Positions 10,201 to 19,185 are shown, counted from the stretch's first letter. The stretch is DNA of 62,426 nucleotides from Bifidobacterium margollesii (GCF_002860355.1 NZ_NMWU01000006.1:1-62426); one strand, 5' to 3'. Numbers and translations: made by a program. Notes: generated by a model from the sequence alone, not told the origin.

Positions 10201-10549
10201 TCACATCATGCCGACGGATCCAATCAGCACATTCTCGGGCCACCGCCTTCTGCGTCAGTTCGTTGCGCAGCCGAACCTCCAGTTGAGTACCGTATAACCC
10301 TTGTTCGCGCCCCAATCTGGGGATATAGAACTCTCGACGTTCCTTCGGTGTGGAATCCTTGGTAAAGGTCTTCGAGGTGAAGATGAATCGGAATTCACCG
10401 GCCTGCTCCAACTGCTCCTGCAGCTCCCGATAGGCGTACATCGAAAACAGCGACGATGCCACCGAAATCCGATCACCGGCATGAATCGTTTGGACAAGAT
10501 CATCCTTCACCAGCGAAGTACGGTTGTCGATATACCCAAAATCAGTCAC
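7244..10549 (-). CDS. SNF2-like SF2 helicase with PLD-like N-terminal domain
   Basis: A large ATP-dependent DNA translocase of 1101 residues. The N-terminal 200 residues resemble the phospholipase-D-like domain of this helicase group. Helicase motifs follow: GLGKT at 283-287, DESHNFRN at 370-377, LSATPVNNR (motif III), then the second RecA lobe with VLVFTAFADTADYL, ATDCISEGQNLQ (motif V) and QRFGRVDRIGS (motif VI). It starts at GTG 10549. It is the first gene of the minus-strand defence run and overlaps DUF4391 by four bases. It may cooperate with Mod/Res or form a separate anti-phage activity; the association is recurrent but the mechanism is inferred. Confidence 0.85.
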   Translation of the reverse strand: MTDFGYIDNRTSLVKDDLVQTIHAGDRISVASSLFSMYAYRELQEQLEQAGEFRFIFTSKTFTKDSTPKERREFYIPRLGREQGLYGTQLEVRLRNELTQKAVARECADWIRRHDVTFMSPDDEGGFSQFLAVEGHDAGTGADTTVGYMPFNEFSTTQLGTTRHASASPGCVKLEATQTRGLLQQFDQAWNGGNLHDVTSAVIDGIERMYQENPPELVYYMALYRIFSEFLEDIDDDVLPKEGTGFRESRVWNMLYDFQKDAALAIINKLETYNGCILADSVGLGKTFTALAVIKYFESRNRNVLVLCPKKLQDNWLTYTANAINNPLVDDHLRYDVLYHTDLSRSKGPSAAGIPIERINWGNYDLVVIDESHNFRNGLDSAAKTDDRENRYAKLLDRVIHNGVRTKVLMLSATPVNNRFRDLENQLALAYEGNDDDWAAKLGLSTDIDSVFRNAQKAYTAWSKLDANERTTTNLMDRLDFDFFKVLDQVTVARSRRHIQRYYDMNAIGRFPRRLKPISVQPKLSTREDRVSYDEIYDKLDELGLALYMPSEFLLDSRRAKYFKDEDVSLTTTGRETGVRKLMATNLLKRFESSVHSFRVTLKRVLGYMEHTVAVIDRYERYRAEHRDLSMVSGIDAGRFDDGFDLDQDDAEQMEFDTREFTTQGKNRFLLADMNWKDWRRYINHDIHVIHDLLRMVGDIDPEHDAKLHQLYRTIRDKVEHPINPGNRKVLVFTAFADTADYLYEQVSVYAKTLGMQTAEVTGARPGRCTLKKVGGDMSDILACFSPISKERDKIAQGLDGQDIDILIATDCISEGQNLQDCDMMVNYDIHWNPVRIVQRFGRVDRIGSRNECIQLVNYWPDMALDKYLRLKDRVEARMKAGVLASTGNDNPLSDDRRDDLEYREKQLRQMRDEVPDLEDVEGSISITDLGLNEFRMDLIGYHKRNPDVDHMPTGIDAVVEGDEPGIMFVLRNVNEAVNAEGRNRIHPYYLVQVRDDGTIVHGYLEPKACLDVMRMLCRGKVEPDERLCRRYNRRTHGGRDMSHASQLLQDAVASIVEQDEQTAAQSFLATGLGDFLDAGVQGLDDFELVCFLVIRPKEAA

Positions 10550-10599
10550 TCAGTCAGTTTAGCCCGACAAGGGTGATTTTCCCTCGGCCGGACTAACTC

Positions 10600-10722
10600 G
10601 ACCACCCTCAGTCCGCCACCGACGGCCAGCCCTCGCCGGCGGGGCATACAGTCCATGAGACGAGCTCCCCGTTTGCCCCGCATGGCCAGCTCCCATCAGC
10701 GGGGCATACACACATTCCTGAC
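10600..10722. repeat. Intergenic GC-rich direct repeat
   Basis: Between the helicase start and the PucR stop lie two near-identical segments of about 24 bases ending in GCGGGGCATACA (at about 10628-10650 and 10686-10710). They resemble the short GC-rich repeats scattered between bifidobacterial genes, like those at 18185-18330. Some hairpin potential is visible; no gene is seen here. The helicase promoter should lie at the low end of this gap, but I cannot identify it. Confidence 0.4.
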
Positions 10723-10732
10723 CTTTTTGCTA

Positions 10733-12517
10733 CTACTGTCGTAGGAACGAGCAGGCGATCCAGAGGCGGACGCGGGAGGCCTCCTGGCCGAGGTCGAGGC
10801 CGAGCAGACGTTCGATCTTGTTCAGACGGTTCTCCACGGTATGCCGGTGCACGTCGAGCCGTTTGGCCGTGGCACCGACGTTGAACGAGGTGGCGAGCAG
10901 TTCGCGTATGGTGGCCAGCAGCGCCTCGGTCTCCTGCTTCGGCAGGCGATACAGCGGCCGCAGCAGTTCGCGCGAATAGACCACGGCCAGATCGGGGCGG
11001 ATCAGCTCGTGCACCGACATGTCGGAGAACGAGCGGTCGGCATCGTTGAGCCGCCTCAGATGCAGATCCTGCACGGCCTCGGGGAACCGGTATTCCATCG
11101 ACTGCCATGACGAGCAGTCGCAGGCGCCGAAGTCCACGTCCTCCATGGTGAGCAGCGCGCCTTCGGCCGTCTGCGCGCAGTCCTCGCCCATCACCATCCA
11201 GAGTCGGTGATCGTATTCGCCGAACAGCAGGCGGCCGGTGCCGACGACCGACTCCGCCGAGGAGTTCAAAGCGGCGTACAGTCGATCGACCGCCACCGAT
11301 TCGCCGTCCACGCAGATCAGTCGTAGCGGAGGCTGGGGAATCTCCGCCCACAGTTCGTCGGCCATCGGCAGCATGGCGGTGCCGTTGCCCTGGGCGAACG
11401 CGCCGATGCATGCGGATCTGAGCCGACGCATGTGCCGTTCGCTCAACTTGAGCTGGGGCACGATCACGGACATCACATCGGCGGCCACCATGGTCACGGA
11501 TCGCAGCAGCATGTCGATCCGATCGGCCTGCGCGGCCGACGCCACCACAATGCCGACGAGGCGGCCATGCGAACCGTTGGCATCCCGCACCACACTGGCG
11601 CAGTAATCCCGATCCGATTCCGATCCGAACAGCGTGGTCATACCGGGGTTGGACTGAGCCTCCGCGGCCTTGGCGGCCAGTTTCATGGCCCAGTCCTGCG
11701 CCTGCTTGCCGAACGTGCGGTTGGAGATGTCGATCACCGTGCCGCTCGCATCCACGTAGGCCGCCCATCCGGAAATCAGTTTGGCGGTGATCGCGATCAC
11801 GTCGTGTACGGAGTCGCCGCCGGCCGCGGCCTTGAGCACCTGCCGCTGCAGCAATGACGACTGCCGCATCACATCGTCATGCCGGTCGGTCAGCGCACGG
11901 GAGACGATTTTGGAGATCGGCGAGAACGGAATCTCCAACGGCACCTCGAACAGGGGAAGTCCCGCATGATTGGCCGCGTCGATCAGCGCCATCGGCGTGG
12001 TGGGATGCTTCACCGCCACGCCGAAGCCGATGGCCACCACACCCGCCTGAGCCAACTGCTCCACATAGGTGTCGCACCACTGCCGGTAGGCCGACGACGC
12101 CGATGCGAACCGGGCCGGCAGTCCCACCGCCTTGCGGGCGTTGACCAGCAGGGCGTGATCGTCCTCGGCGGTCATGGATTCGGTGGGAAAGTTCGCTCCG
12201 GTGGTGAGCAGCACCTCCCCCGGTTCGCTCCACATGGCGATGTCGAGGATCTCCGCAGGATGAACCCATGAGATATGTCGGTCGATCGCGCCGTCCGCTC
12301 CGGGGCACACCAGACGGAGCTTCAGCGACGGCTCCGCCAGCAGCTGTCTGAGCGTAATGCCTCCGGGAGCGTCATCATGACGGTCGAACGAGGCGCTCCG
12401 CAATGCGAAGCCTGCGGATGACGACGCGGATGACGAAGGCGACGCGGACGGCACGGTTGACGCGGACGGCGCAGTTGACGCGGACGGCACGGTTGATGCG
12501 GACGGCACGATCGGCAA
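10733..12517 (-). CDS. PucR-family transcriptional regulator
   Basis: The 594-residue protein has a PucR N-terminal ligand-sensing domain (GGITLRQLLAEPSLKLRLVC onward, about residues 52-170), a central GGDEF-like/CdaR segment, and a C-terminal HTH_30 helix-turn-helix (NVGATAKRLDVHRHTVENRL). Such proteins regulate nitrogen, purine or amino-acid catabolism. The nominal start is TTG 12517, two bases after the pepN stop. It is followed by a low-complexity Ser/Ala/Pro/Thr stretch encoded by 18-base tandem repeats, so the true start may be one of the GTG codons inside the repeats. It is probably co-transcribed with pepN; its target is unknown. Confidence 0.85.
   Translation of the reverse strand: MPIVPSASTVPSASTAPSASTVPSASPSSSASSSAGFALRSASFDRHDDAPGGITLRQLLAEPSLKLRLVCPGADGAIDRHISWVHPAEILDIAMWSEPGEVLLTTGANFPTESMTAEDDHALLVNARKAVGLPARFASASSAYRQWCDTYVEQLAQAGVVAIGFGVAVKHPTTPMALIDAANHAGLPLFEVPLEIPFSPISKIVSRALTDRHDDVMRQSSLLQRQVLKAAAGGDSVHDVIAITAKLISGWAAYVDASGTVIDISNRTFGKQAQDWAMKLAAKAAEAQSNPGMTTLFGSESDRDYCASVVRDANGSHGRLVGIVVASAAQADRIDMLLRSVTMVAADVMSVIVPQLKLSERHMRRLRSACIGAFAQGNGTAMLPMADELWAEIPQPPLRLICVDGESVAVDRLYAALNSSAESVVGTGRLLFGEYDHRLWMVMGEDCAQTAEGALLTMEDVDFGACDCSSWQSMEYRFPEAVQDLHLRRLNDADRSFSDMSVHELIRPDLAVVYSRELLRPLYRLPKQETEALLATIRELLATSFNVGATAKRLDVHRHTVENRLNKIERLLGLDLGQEASRVRLWIACSFLRQ
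12441..12511. repeat. 18-bp tandem repeat (about 4 units) at the start of the PucR gene
   Basis: Units beginning GACGCGGACGGC repeat at 12441, 12459, 12477 and 12495, the last imperfect. They encode (V/A)PSAST hexapeptides right after the start codon. Because the unit is a multiple of three, changes in copy number keep the frame. Confidence 0.85.
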
Positions 12518-12519
12518 AC

Positions 12520-15117
12520 CTACAGCAGCGACTCGTTGTACCGGTGAACGGCGAGGGTGCGACGGGATGCCGCGAGGTTTTCGAGCACGAGACGACGCAG
12601 CGCCCGATCGGCCTGCTCATGCGAGGCCAGCCACTCGTCACCGGCCTTCACCAGCGCGGCCGGGTCCGCATAGCCGGGATACAGTCCGTTCAGCAGGGTT
12701 TCCGCCATGTGGTAGGTCTTGTGCTTCCACACCCAGTCGATGGCGTCGAAGTATTCGGCCACATACGGGTCGGCGAGCTCGCGGCTGTCGGTGCCGGAGA
12801 AGGCGTACGCCACGGCCTCCATCTGCGAGTTGGTCAGATCGTCGTTGTGCAGGGCCTGATCCCACGCCCAGCGCTTGGCCTCCTCGGTGTTGATCGCGGC
12901 CTTGGCGCCGAATGCGAACTCGCGGTTCTCGGTGGTGTCGCGGCGGGCGAGCTCGGCGTCGATGCCGTCGGAGTCGATGAGCCCGTGATCGGCGAGCGCG
13001 TGGATGAGCGACCACTTGAGGTTGTTGTCGATGTCGAGACCGGGAAGAGCAAGCGTTCCGTCGAGCAGGCCCCGCACGTTGGCCTCGAAATCGGCGTCAT
13101 GACCGTAGCCGAGATACGCCTTGAGCAGCTGGAACTGGTTGTCGGAGCCGGCCTGGGCCTCGTTGGCAAGCTTCCACAGGCGCTCGGAGACCTGCTCGAG
13201 CACCTCGCCGCGTCGTGCGGACGCCACGTAATGGTGCGCCGTGGTGCTCATCTGGGCGAGCGCGTAGCGGAACGTGGTGGATTCGGTTTCGGTGGCGAGG
13301 GCGCGCAGACTCACGTCGATGAAGTCCTCGGCGGGCAGTTCGCCGTCGCGGGTCATGTCCCACAGGCTCAGCCATACGACGGCCCGTGCGAGGGCGTCAG
13401 TGAAGTCGGGCAGTTTGCGCAGTGCGAAATCGAGCGACTGCTCGTCGAGTCGCAGCTTGGTGTAGGTCAGATCGTCGTCGTTCACCAGAATGAACGCCGG
13501 GCGCTTCAGCCCCTCGGCTTCCGTCACCTCGGTGGTTTCGCCTTCGACGTCAAGTTCGAACCTCTTGGTGCGCACGACCTTGCCGGCGTCATCAACGTCG
13601 TAGAAGCCAACGGCGAGGCGGTGCGTACGCAGTACGGGGTGTTCCTCCGGCGCGCTCTGACGCAGGACCAGACGGGTGATCGTCCCGTCCTCGGCGGTTT
13701 CGAGTTCGGTGGCGATCGTGTTGATGCCGGCCGATTCGAGCCACTGTCGGCTCCACGCGGCCAGATCTCGGCCGCTGGTCCTCTCCAGCTCGCCGAGCAG
13801 GTCGGCCAGCGTGGCGTTGCCGTACGAGTGCGCGGCGAGGTAGTTGTGGATGCCCTGGAAGAATCGTTCGCGACCCACGTAGAACACGAGCTGCTTGAGC
13901 ACGGAGGCGCCCTTGGCGTAGGTGATGCCGTCGAAGTTCACGTACGTGTCGTTGAGGTCGTTGATCGGCGCGACGATCGGGTGGGTGGTGGGCAGCTGGT
14001 CCTGCCTCAGCGCCCAGCTCTTCTCGCCGGCGCAGAAGGTGGCCCAGTCGTTCGGCCAGTCGGTGGCCTCGGCGGTGGCGAGCGTGGACATGAATTCGGC
14101 GAACGACTCGTTGAGCCACAGATCGTTCCACCACTTCATGGTGACGAGGTCGCCGAACCACATGTGGGCGAGCTCATGCAGCACGGTTTCCACACGACGG
14201 TTGGCCAGTGCGTCGGTCACCTTGGATTCGAACACGTAGGAGTCGCGGATCGTCACGGTGCCGATGTTCTCCATGGCGCCGGCGTTGTATTCCGGCACGA
14301 ACAGCTGGTCGTACTTGCTGTACGGGTAGGGCACGTCCCACTGCGCGTTGTAGAACGCGAAGCCTTTCCTGGTGACGTCGAAGAGGTAGTCGACGTCCTT
14401 GGCCATGGCGTCCTTGAGCGCCTGACGGCAGTAGATGCCCATCGGGATGGTGCGACCGTCCTCGTTGGCGTATTCGGTGTGCCAGCTGGCGTACGGACCG
14501 GCCACGAGCGCGGTGAGGTAGGAGCTCATCGTCGGCGTGGTGGCGAACGTCCAGCGCTTGGCGGTCTCGGGCTCATGGTCGCCCAGCGTGCCTTCGTCGG
14601 TGAGACGATCGACGCTGCTCACGGTCCGTGCCACGCCGTTGGAGATCACGTCCCATGACTGCGGTGCGGTGACCGTGAAGTCGAAGGTGGCCTTGATGTC
14701 GGGCTGGTCGAACACGGCGAACACGCGGCGGGCGTCCGGCACTTCGAACTGCGTGTACAGGTAGACGTTGCCGTCGGAGGGGTCGACGCTGCGGTGCAGA
14801 CCTTCGCCGGTGGTGGAGTATCGGCAGAGGGCCTTCACCGTCACGGTGTTGTGCGCGTCCAGACCGGTCAGCTCGATGCGGGAGTCGGCCACGACGTCGG
14901 CGGGCAGTTCGACTCCGTTGAGCGTGACGGATTCCACGGATTCGGCGATCAGATCAAGGAACGTGGCCGATCCCGGTTCGGCGTCGAAGGTGATGGTGGT
15001 GGTCGATCCGAAGGTCTTCGGCCCGACGGTCAGATCAAGGTCGATCGCGTAGGCGGCGTTCGAGACGATCGCGGCACGCTCCTCGGCTTCGATTCTCGTA
15101 AGATTGGCTCCCGGCAT
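12520..15117 (-). CDS. pepN: Aminopeptidase N (M1 family)
   Basis: Cytoplasmic zinc aminopeptidase of 865 residues that removes N-terminal residues from peptides. Diagnostic sites are YNAGAMENIG (the GAMEN substrate-binding motif) and HELAHMWFGD followed by WLNESFAE (HExxH-18-E zinc site). An ERAP1-like C-terminal domain fills the second half. Length fits actinobacterial PepN. ATG 15117 has GAGGGGGG at good spacing. No signal peptide is present. The PucR gene follows after two bases, so the two likely share a transcript. Confidence 0.95.
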   Translation of the reverse strand: MPGANLTRIEAEERAAIVSNAAYAIDLDLTVGPKTFGSTTTITFDAEPGSATFLDLIAESVESVTLNGVELPADVVADSRIELTGLDAHNTVTVKALCRYSTTGEGLHRSVDPSDGNVYLYTQFEVPDARRVFAVFDQPDIKATFDFTVTAPQSWDVISNGVARTVSSVDRLTDEGTLGDHEPETAKRWTFATTPTMSSYLTALVAGPYASWHTEYANEDGRTIPMGIYCRQALKDAMAKDVDYLFDVTRKGFAFYNAQWDVPYPYSKYDQLFVPEYNAGAMENIGTVTIRDSYVFESKVTDALANRRVETVLHELAHMWFGDLVTMKWWNDLWLNESFAEFMSTLATAEATDWPNDWATFCAGEKSWALRQDQLPTTHPIVAPINDLNDTYVNFDGITYAKGASVLKQLVFYVGRERFFQGIHNYLAAHSYGNATLADLLGELERTSGRDLAAWSRQWLESAGINTIATELETAEDGTITRLVLRQSAPEEHPVLRTHRLAVGFYDVDDAGKVVRTKRFELDVEGETTEVTEAEGLKRPAFILVNDDDLTYTKLRLDEQSLDFALRKLPDFTDALARAVVWLSLWDMTRDGELPAEDFIDVSLRALATETESTTFRYALAQMSTTAHHYVASARRGEVLEQVSERLWKLANEAQAGSDNQFQLLKAYLGYGHDADFEANVRGLLDGTLALPGLDIDNNLKWSLIHALADHGLIDSDGIDAELARRDTTENREFAFGAKAAINTEEAKRWAWDQALHNDDLTNSQMEAVAYAFSGTDSRELADPYVAEYFDAIDWVWKHKTYHMAETLLNGLYPGYADPAALVKAGDEWLASHEQADRALRRLVLENLAASRRTLAVHRYNESLL

Positions 15118-15176
15118 GATTATCCCCCTCTATATGGTCTATACGGCCCTGATATGCGGCCCTGTAATAACGATAG

Positions 15177-15201
15177 GGCTCCCCTCCGTATGAGGGGAGC
15201 C
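15177..15201. terminator. Hairpin downstream of rnj
   Basis: Perfect ten-base arms GGCTCCCCTC and GAGGGGAGCC around a five-base loop, nine bases past the RNase J stop. The T-run is poor on the minus strand. It probably ends or protects the rnj transcript before pepN. Confidence 0.6.
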
Positions 15202-15210
15202 GCTGATAGG

Positions 15211-17013
15211 TCAGTTCTCGACGTCCTGGGCGATGTCGGCCACGACGGGCACGATCATCGGACGACGGTGCAGCTTGCGCGAAACCCAGCTGCCCAGCGT
15301 GCGACGCATGATCTGCTGCAGCTGGTGGGTGTTCTTGGTGCCGCGGATCATGGCGTCCTCGAGGTTCTCCACGATCTGGGAGCGTACCTGCTCGAATTCG
15401 CTTTCGTCCTCGGCCACGGCGTTGAGGTAGATCTTCGGACCGGAGACGACCTCGGAGGTTTCGGTGTCGACCACCACGAAGCTGGAGACGAAGCCCTCGG
15501 TACCGAGGATGCGACGCTTTTCCAGCTCCTCGTCGGTCAGCTCGCCGACCGAATCGCCGTCCACGTACACGTAGTTGCACGGCACGGAACCGACGATCGC
15601 GGCCTGACCGTGGTAGAGGTCGACCACGTCGCCGTCCTCGGCGAGCACCACGTTCTTCGGGTCCACGCCGGTCTTCACGGCCAGCAGGCCGTTGGCCACG
15701 AGGTGACGGTTCTCGCCGTGGATCGGCATGGCGCACTTGGGCTTGACAATGTTGTACATATACAGCAGTTCGCCCTCGTTGCAGTGGCCGGAGACGTGGA
15801 CGGCCGCGTTGTCGCGGTTCACCACGCGGGCGCCGAGCTGCACGAGCTTGTTGATCACCTTGTACACGCCATGCTCGTTGCCGGGGATCAGCGAGCTGGC
15901 CAGAATCACCGTGTCGAACTCGTTGACCTTGATGTACGGATGGTTGCCGTCGGCGATGCGGCCCAGCGCGGCCATCGGCTCGCCCTGGGAACCGGTGCAC
16001 ATGAACACGAGCTTGTCGTCCTGCACGTCGTCGGCCTGCTTCATGTCGATCACGGTGTCCTCGGGAATGTGGAGGTATCCCAGATCGGAGGCGATGCCCA
16101 TGTTGCGCACCATGGAACGGCCGACGAACACCACCTTGCGGCCGTACTTGTGGGCGGCGTCCACCACCTGCTGCACTCGGTGCACATGGCTGGAGAAGCT
16201 GGCCACGATGATCTTGCGGCTGGCTTCGGCGAACACGCGGTCGAGCGCCGGGCCGATCGAGGTTTCGGGCTTGACGAAGCCGGGCACCTCGGCGTTGGTG
16301 GAATCCATCATGAGCAGGTCCACGCCGCGTTCGCCGAGCTTGCCGAACTCCACCAGATCGGTGATCTTATGGTCGAGCGGCAGCTGGTCGAGCTTGATGT
16401 CGCCGGTGTCGATCAGACTGCCGGCCGGGGTCTGCACGAACACGGCGAGGGCGTCGGGGATCGAGTGGGTGACGGTGACGAACTCCAGGTTGAACGGACC
16501 GACCTTGAGCTTGTCGCGCCCTTCGACCTGCACCTTCGTGGGGTTGAGGTGGTGCTCCTTGCACTTGGCGTCCACGAAGCCCAGCGTGAGCTTGGAACCG
16601 ATCAGCGGAATGTCGGGACGCAGCTTGAGCAGGTACGGCACGCCGCCGATGTGGTCTTCGTGACCGTGGGTGAGCACCAGCGCCTCGACCTTGTCGAGAC
16701 GGTCCTTGATGTAGTTGAAATCAGGCAGGATCAGATCGACGCCCGGCTGCTCCTCCTCGGGGAAGAGCACGCCGCAGTCGATGAGCAGCAGGTGACCGTT
16801 GTATTCGATCACGTTTATGTTGCGGCCGATCTCGCCGAGACCGCCCAGCGGGGTGATGCGCATCGAGCCCTTGCGGTACTTCGGGGGCGTTACGAGGCGC
16901 TTTTCGGTGGTGTTCTGGGCGTTGCCGTTCGCGCCACGACGCTGGCCGCCACGACGTCCGCCACGGGAATTGCGCGTGTTTCGCTTGCTGTTGTTCTTCT
17001 TGTCGTTAACCAT
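15211..17013 (-). CDS. rnj: Ribonuclease J
   Basis: Metallo-beta-lactamase/beta-CASP ribonuclease of 600 residues acting as 5'-3' exonuclease and endonuclease in mRNA decay and rRNA maturation. The zinc motif THGHEDHIGG is at about residue 113, with later beta-CASP signatures (MMDSTNAEVPG, VHVSGHCNEGEL, MPIHGE). A basic Arg/Gly/Asn-rich N-terminal tail of about 45 residues precedes the core, common in actinobacterial RNase J and probably an RNA-binding extension. It lies downstream of dapA in the order dapB-dapA-rnj that is usual in actinobacteria. Confidence 0.95.
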   Translation of the reverse strand: MVNDKKNNSKRNTRNSRGGRRGGQRRGANGNAQNTTEKRLVTPPKYRKGSMRITPLGGLGEIGRNINVIEYNGHLLLIDCGVLFPEEEQPGVDLILPDFNYIKDRLDKVEALVLTHGHEDHIGGVPYLLKLRPDIPLIGSKLTLGFVDAKCKEHHLNPTKVQVEGRDKLKVGPFNLEFVTVTHSIPDALAVFVQTPAGSLIDTGDIKLDQLPLDHKITDLVEFGKLGERGVDLLMMDSTNAEVPGFVKPETSIGPALDRVFAEASRKIIVASFSSHVHRVQQVVDAAHKYGRKVVFVGRSMVRNMGIASDLGYLHIPEDTVIDMKQADDVQDDKLVFMCTGSQGEPMAALGRIADGNHPYIKVNEFDTVILASSLIPGNEHGVYKVINKLVQLGARVVNRDNAAVHVSGHCNEGELLYMYNIVKPKCAMPIHGENRHLVANGLLAVKTGVDPKNVVLAEDGDVVDLYHGQAAIVGSVPCNYVYVDGDSVGELTDEELEKRRILGTEGFVSSFVVVDTETSEVVSGPKIYLNAVAEDESEFEQVRSQIVENLEDAMIRGTKNTHQLQQIMRRTLGSWVSRKLHRRPMIVPVVADIAQDVEN

Positions 17014-17119
17014 TCTTTTCGTTGTTTCTTATTTCTGTGCCCCTGCCTTTGCAGGGACGACGATTGATGGGCGTCGGCCGGGGTCGCACGGAATCGCGGG
17101 GTCGCAGGAGTCCCGCCGT

Positions 17120-18025
17120 CTACAGGAGTCCCGCCGCACGCATGCCGGCTTCGGCCTTGGCGATCTGTTCGGCGTTCGGGCCGATGTTGGGCAGGCGCAT
17201 CGTGGTGTCGGGAATGTACCCTTTGACCTTGCATGCGGCCTTGGCCATCACCGCCTGATAGCCGTCGCCGTTGAGGGAGTGCACCAGCGGGGCGAGCCGG
17301 TTGGCGAGACGTCGCGCGGTGGCGATGTCGCCGGTGTTGAACGCATCCACCAGCTGACGCATCGGGGAACTGGCCACATGGGCGATCACCGAGATGATGC
17401 CCACGGCACCGATGGAGAGGAACGGCAGGAACAGGCCGTCGTCGCCCGAATACCAGGCGAGTCCGGTGCGCTGCTGCTTCTCCACCGCCGCGGCGAGATC
17501 GCCGGTGGCGTCCTTGACTGCCTTGACGTGATCGAGTTCGGCGAGTCGATCGTAGGTTTCGACCTTCACCTTGAGTCCGGTGCGACCCGGTACGTCATAG
17601 ACGATGATCGGCTTTTCGGCCACCTCGTTCACGGCCTTATAGTGGCCGACGATGCCGTCCTGGCTTGGACGGGAGTAGTACGGCATGACGACGAGCACCG
17701 CGTCGGCGCCCGCCTCCTGCGTCTGTTCCACCATGCGGACGGTGTGGGCGGTGTCGTTGGATCCGGCGCCGGAGATCACCGGCACGTCCACGACCTCCTT
17801 GACGGCTTTGACCAGCGCCACCTTCTCGTCCATGTGGGTCACCGGGGATTCTCCCGTGGTGCCGTTGACGACCAGACCGTCCGCCCCATCGGCCACCAGA
17901 TGCCGTGCCAGCGTCTGCGCGGCCTCGTAGTCCACGCGGCCATCGGCGGTCATCGGCGTAACCATAGCGGGAAGGATGCGCCCGAACGGGGCGGGGTCAA
18001 GAAGATGCATTTCACCGTCACTCAT
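17120..18025 (-). CDS. dapA: 4-hydroxy-tetrahydrodipicolinate synthase
   Basis: Condenses pyruvate with aspartate semialdehyde at the entry to lysine and diaminopimelate synthesis. It shows GTTGESPV near residue 55, the catalytic tyrosine region (VVMPYYSRPSQDG) and the Schiff-base lysine in VKAVKDATGD. About 301 residues from ATG 18025, the normal length; TTG 18034 is a possible alternative start. The ribosome site is weak. Upstream dapB supplies the next enzyme of the pathway. Confidence 0.93.
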   Translation of the reverse strand: MSDGEMHLLDPAPFGRILPAMVTPMTADGRVDYEAAQTLARHLVADGADGLVVNGTTGESPVTHMDEKVALVKAVKEVVDVPVISGAGSNDTAHTVRMVEQTQEAGADAVLVVMPYYSRPSQDGIVGHYKAVNEVAEKPIIVYDVPGRTGLKVKVETYDRLAELDHVKAVKDATGDLAAAVEKQQRTGLAWYSGDDGLFLPFLSIGAVGIISVIAHVASSPMRQLVDAFNTGDIATARRLANRLAPLVHSLNGDGYQAVMAKAACKVKGYIPDTTMRLPNIGPNAEQIAKAEAGMRAAGLL

Positions 18026-18130
18026 AGTGTTCAACTTAGTTACCGCCGCAGACGAGCGCCGAGCGAGCCGATGATTCCTTCCGCATGACGAACACGTCCG
18101 GAGCCACGGGGCCGGTTACGCGTGCGGCAT

Positions 18131-18196
18131 CCGACCACACAGCGACGTCAGACCACACAGCGACGTACGACCACACAGCGACGTCAGACCACCCTC
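18131..18196. repeat. 18-bp tandem repeat in the dapB-dapA spacer
   Basis: Three and a partial copies of an 18-base unit (GACCACACAGCGACGT plus two variable bases) begin at 18131, 18149, 18167 and 18185. They run into GC-rich hairpin-forming sequence up to about 18330 (for example CCCCGCCGGCGGGG). The 389-base gap 18026-18414 holds no convincing gene. Confidence 0.8.
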
Positions 18197-18414
18197 AGAC
18201 TGCCTCCGGCAGTCAGCTCCCGCCAGCGAGAGCGAAAACTACCGCGCAACCACAATCCGTCCCCGCCGGCGGGGGCTGGCTCGCCAAAGGCGAGACCGGG
18301 GGTGGTCCGACAGCGGGAGCGGAATAACGCGTGCGTCGTCAAGGCACGGCGGACGAAGGCGTATCGCATACGTCGAGCCCGCCGTAACGCCGACGACGCT
18401 CCGTTATTCCCTGA

Positions 18415-19185
18415 CTACAGGTCGAGGAAGGTGTCGAGACCGATAGTCAGCCCCGGATGCAGCCCCACCTTGCGCACCGCGAGCAGTACGCCGGGCATGA
18501 AGGAGCCGCGGTCGAAGCAGTCGGAGCGGATGGAGAGCTGTTCGCCGGGGTTGCCAAGCAGTATCTCTTCGTGGGCGTTGAGCCCGCGGAGGCGGACGGC
18601 GTGGACGTGGATGCCGTCGACGACCTGGCCGCGTGAGCCTCCGTCGGTTTGGGTGGCGTCGGGGACGGGGCCGAGGCCGGCGGCACGGCGTGCGTCGGCG
18701 ATGGTGTGTGCGGTGTGGATGGCGGTGCCGCTGGGGGCGTCGACCTTGTTGGGGTGGTGCAGTTCCACGACTTCGGCGGATTCGAAGTATTTGGCGGCGA
18801 GACCGGCGAAATAATCGGCCAGTACGGCGGAGATCGCGAAGTTGGGGGCGATGAACACGGCCTGGTCGGCATGCGGGGCCTTGGCGAGCGCGGCCCGTAC
18901 CTGGTCGAGTTTTTCGTCGGTCCAGCCGGTGGTGCCGACGACCACGTTCACGCCTTGGGCGATCAGTGTCAGTACGTTGTCGAGCGATACGCCGGGTACG
19001 GTGAACTCCACCGCCACGTCGGTGTTTTCCGGCGTGATGGTGGTCAGATCGTCGCCGGCGTCCAAGGCCAACGCCAGTCGCGTGTCCGCTGCGCCGTTGA
19101 CCGCGTCGACCACATGCGATCCCATGCGTCCTTTGGCGCCGACCACCGATACTCTGATACCGTTCGTTGTGATACCGTCTGCCAT
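18415..19185 (-). CDS. dapB: 4-hydroxy-tetrahydrodipicolinate reductase
   Basis: NAD(P)H-dependent second step after DapA, 256 residues. It shows the Rossmann motif VVGAKGRMGSHVV, GTTGWTDEKL, and the substrate-binding signature ELHHPNKVDAPSGTA. ATG 19185 is preceded by AAGGAG at five bases. It probably starts the dapB-dapA-rnj transcript. Confidence 0.95.
   Translation of the reverse strand: MADGITTNGIRVSVVGAKGRMGSHVVDAVNGAADTRLALALDAGDDLTTITPENTDVAVEFTVPGVSLDNVLTLIAQGVNVVVGTTGWTDEKLDQVRAALAKAPHADQAVFIAPNFAISAVLADYFAGLAAKYFESAEVVELHHPNKVDAPSGTAIHTAHTIADARRAAGLGPVPDATQTDGGSRGQVVDGIHVHAVRLRGLNAHEEILLGNPGEQLSIRSDCFDRGSFMPGVLLAVRKVGLHPGLTIGLDTFLDL

Noticed and set aside
10608-11768. A 386-codon Arg-rich frame on the minus strand
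   Set aside because: It is an alternative frame of the PucR gene with composition typical of shadow frames.
18131-18196. Possible CRISPR array from regularly spaced repeats
   Set aside because: Units are contiguous 18-base tandem repeats without unique spacers, and no cas gene is present.
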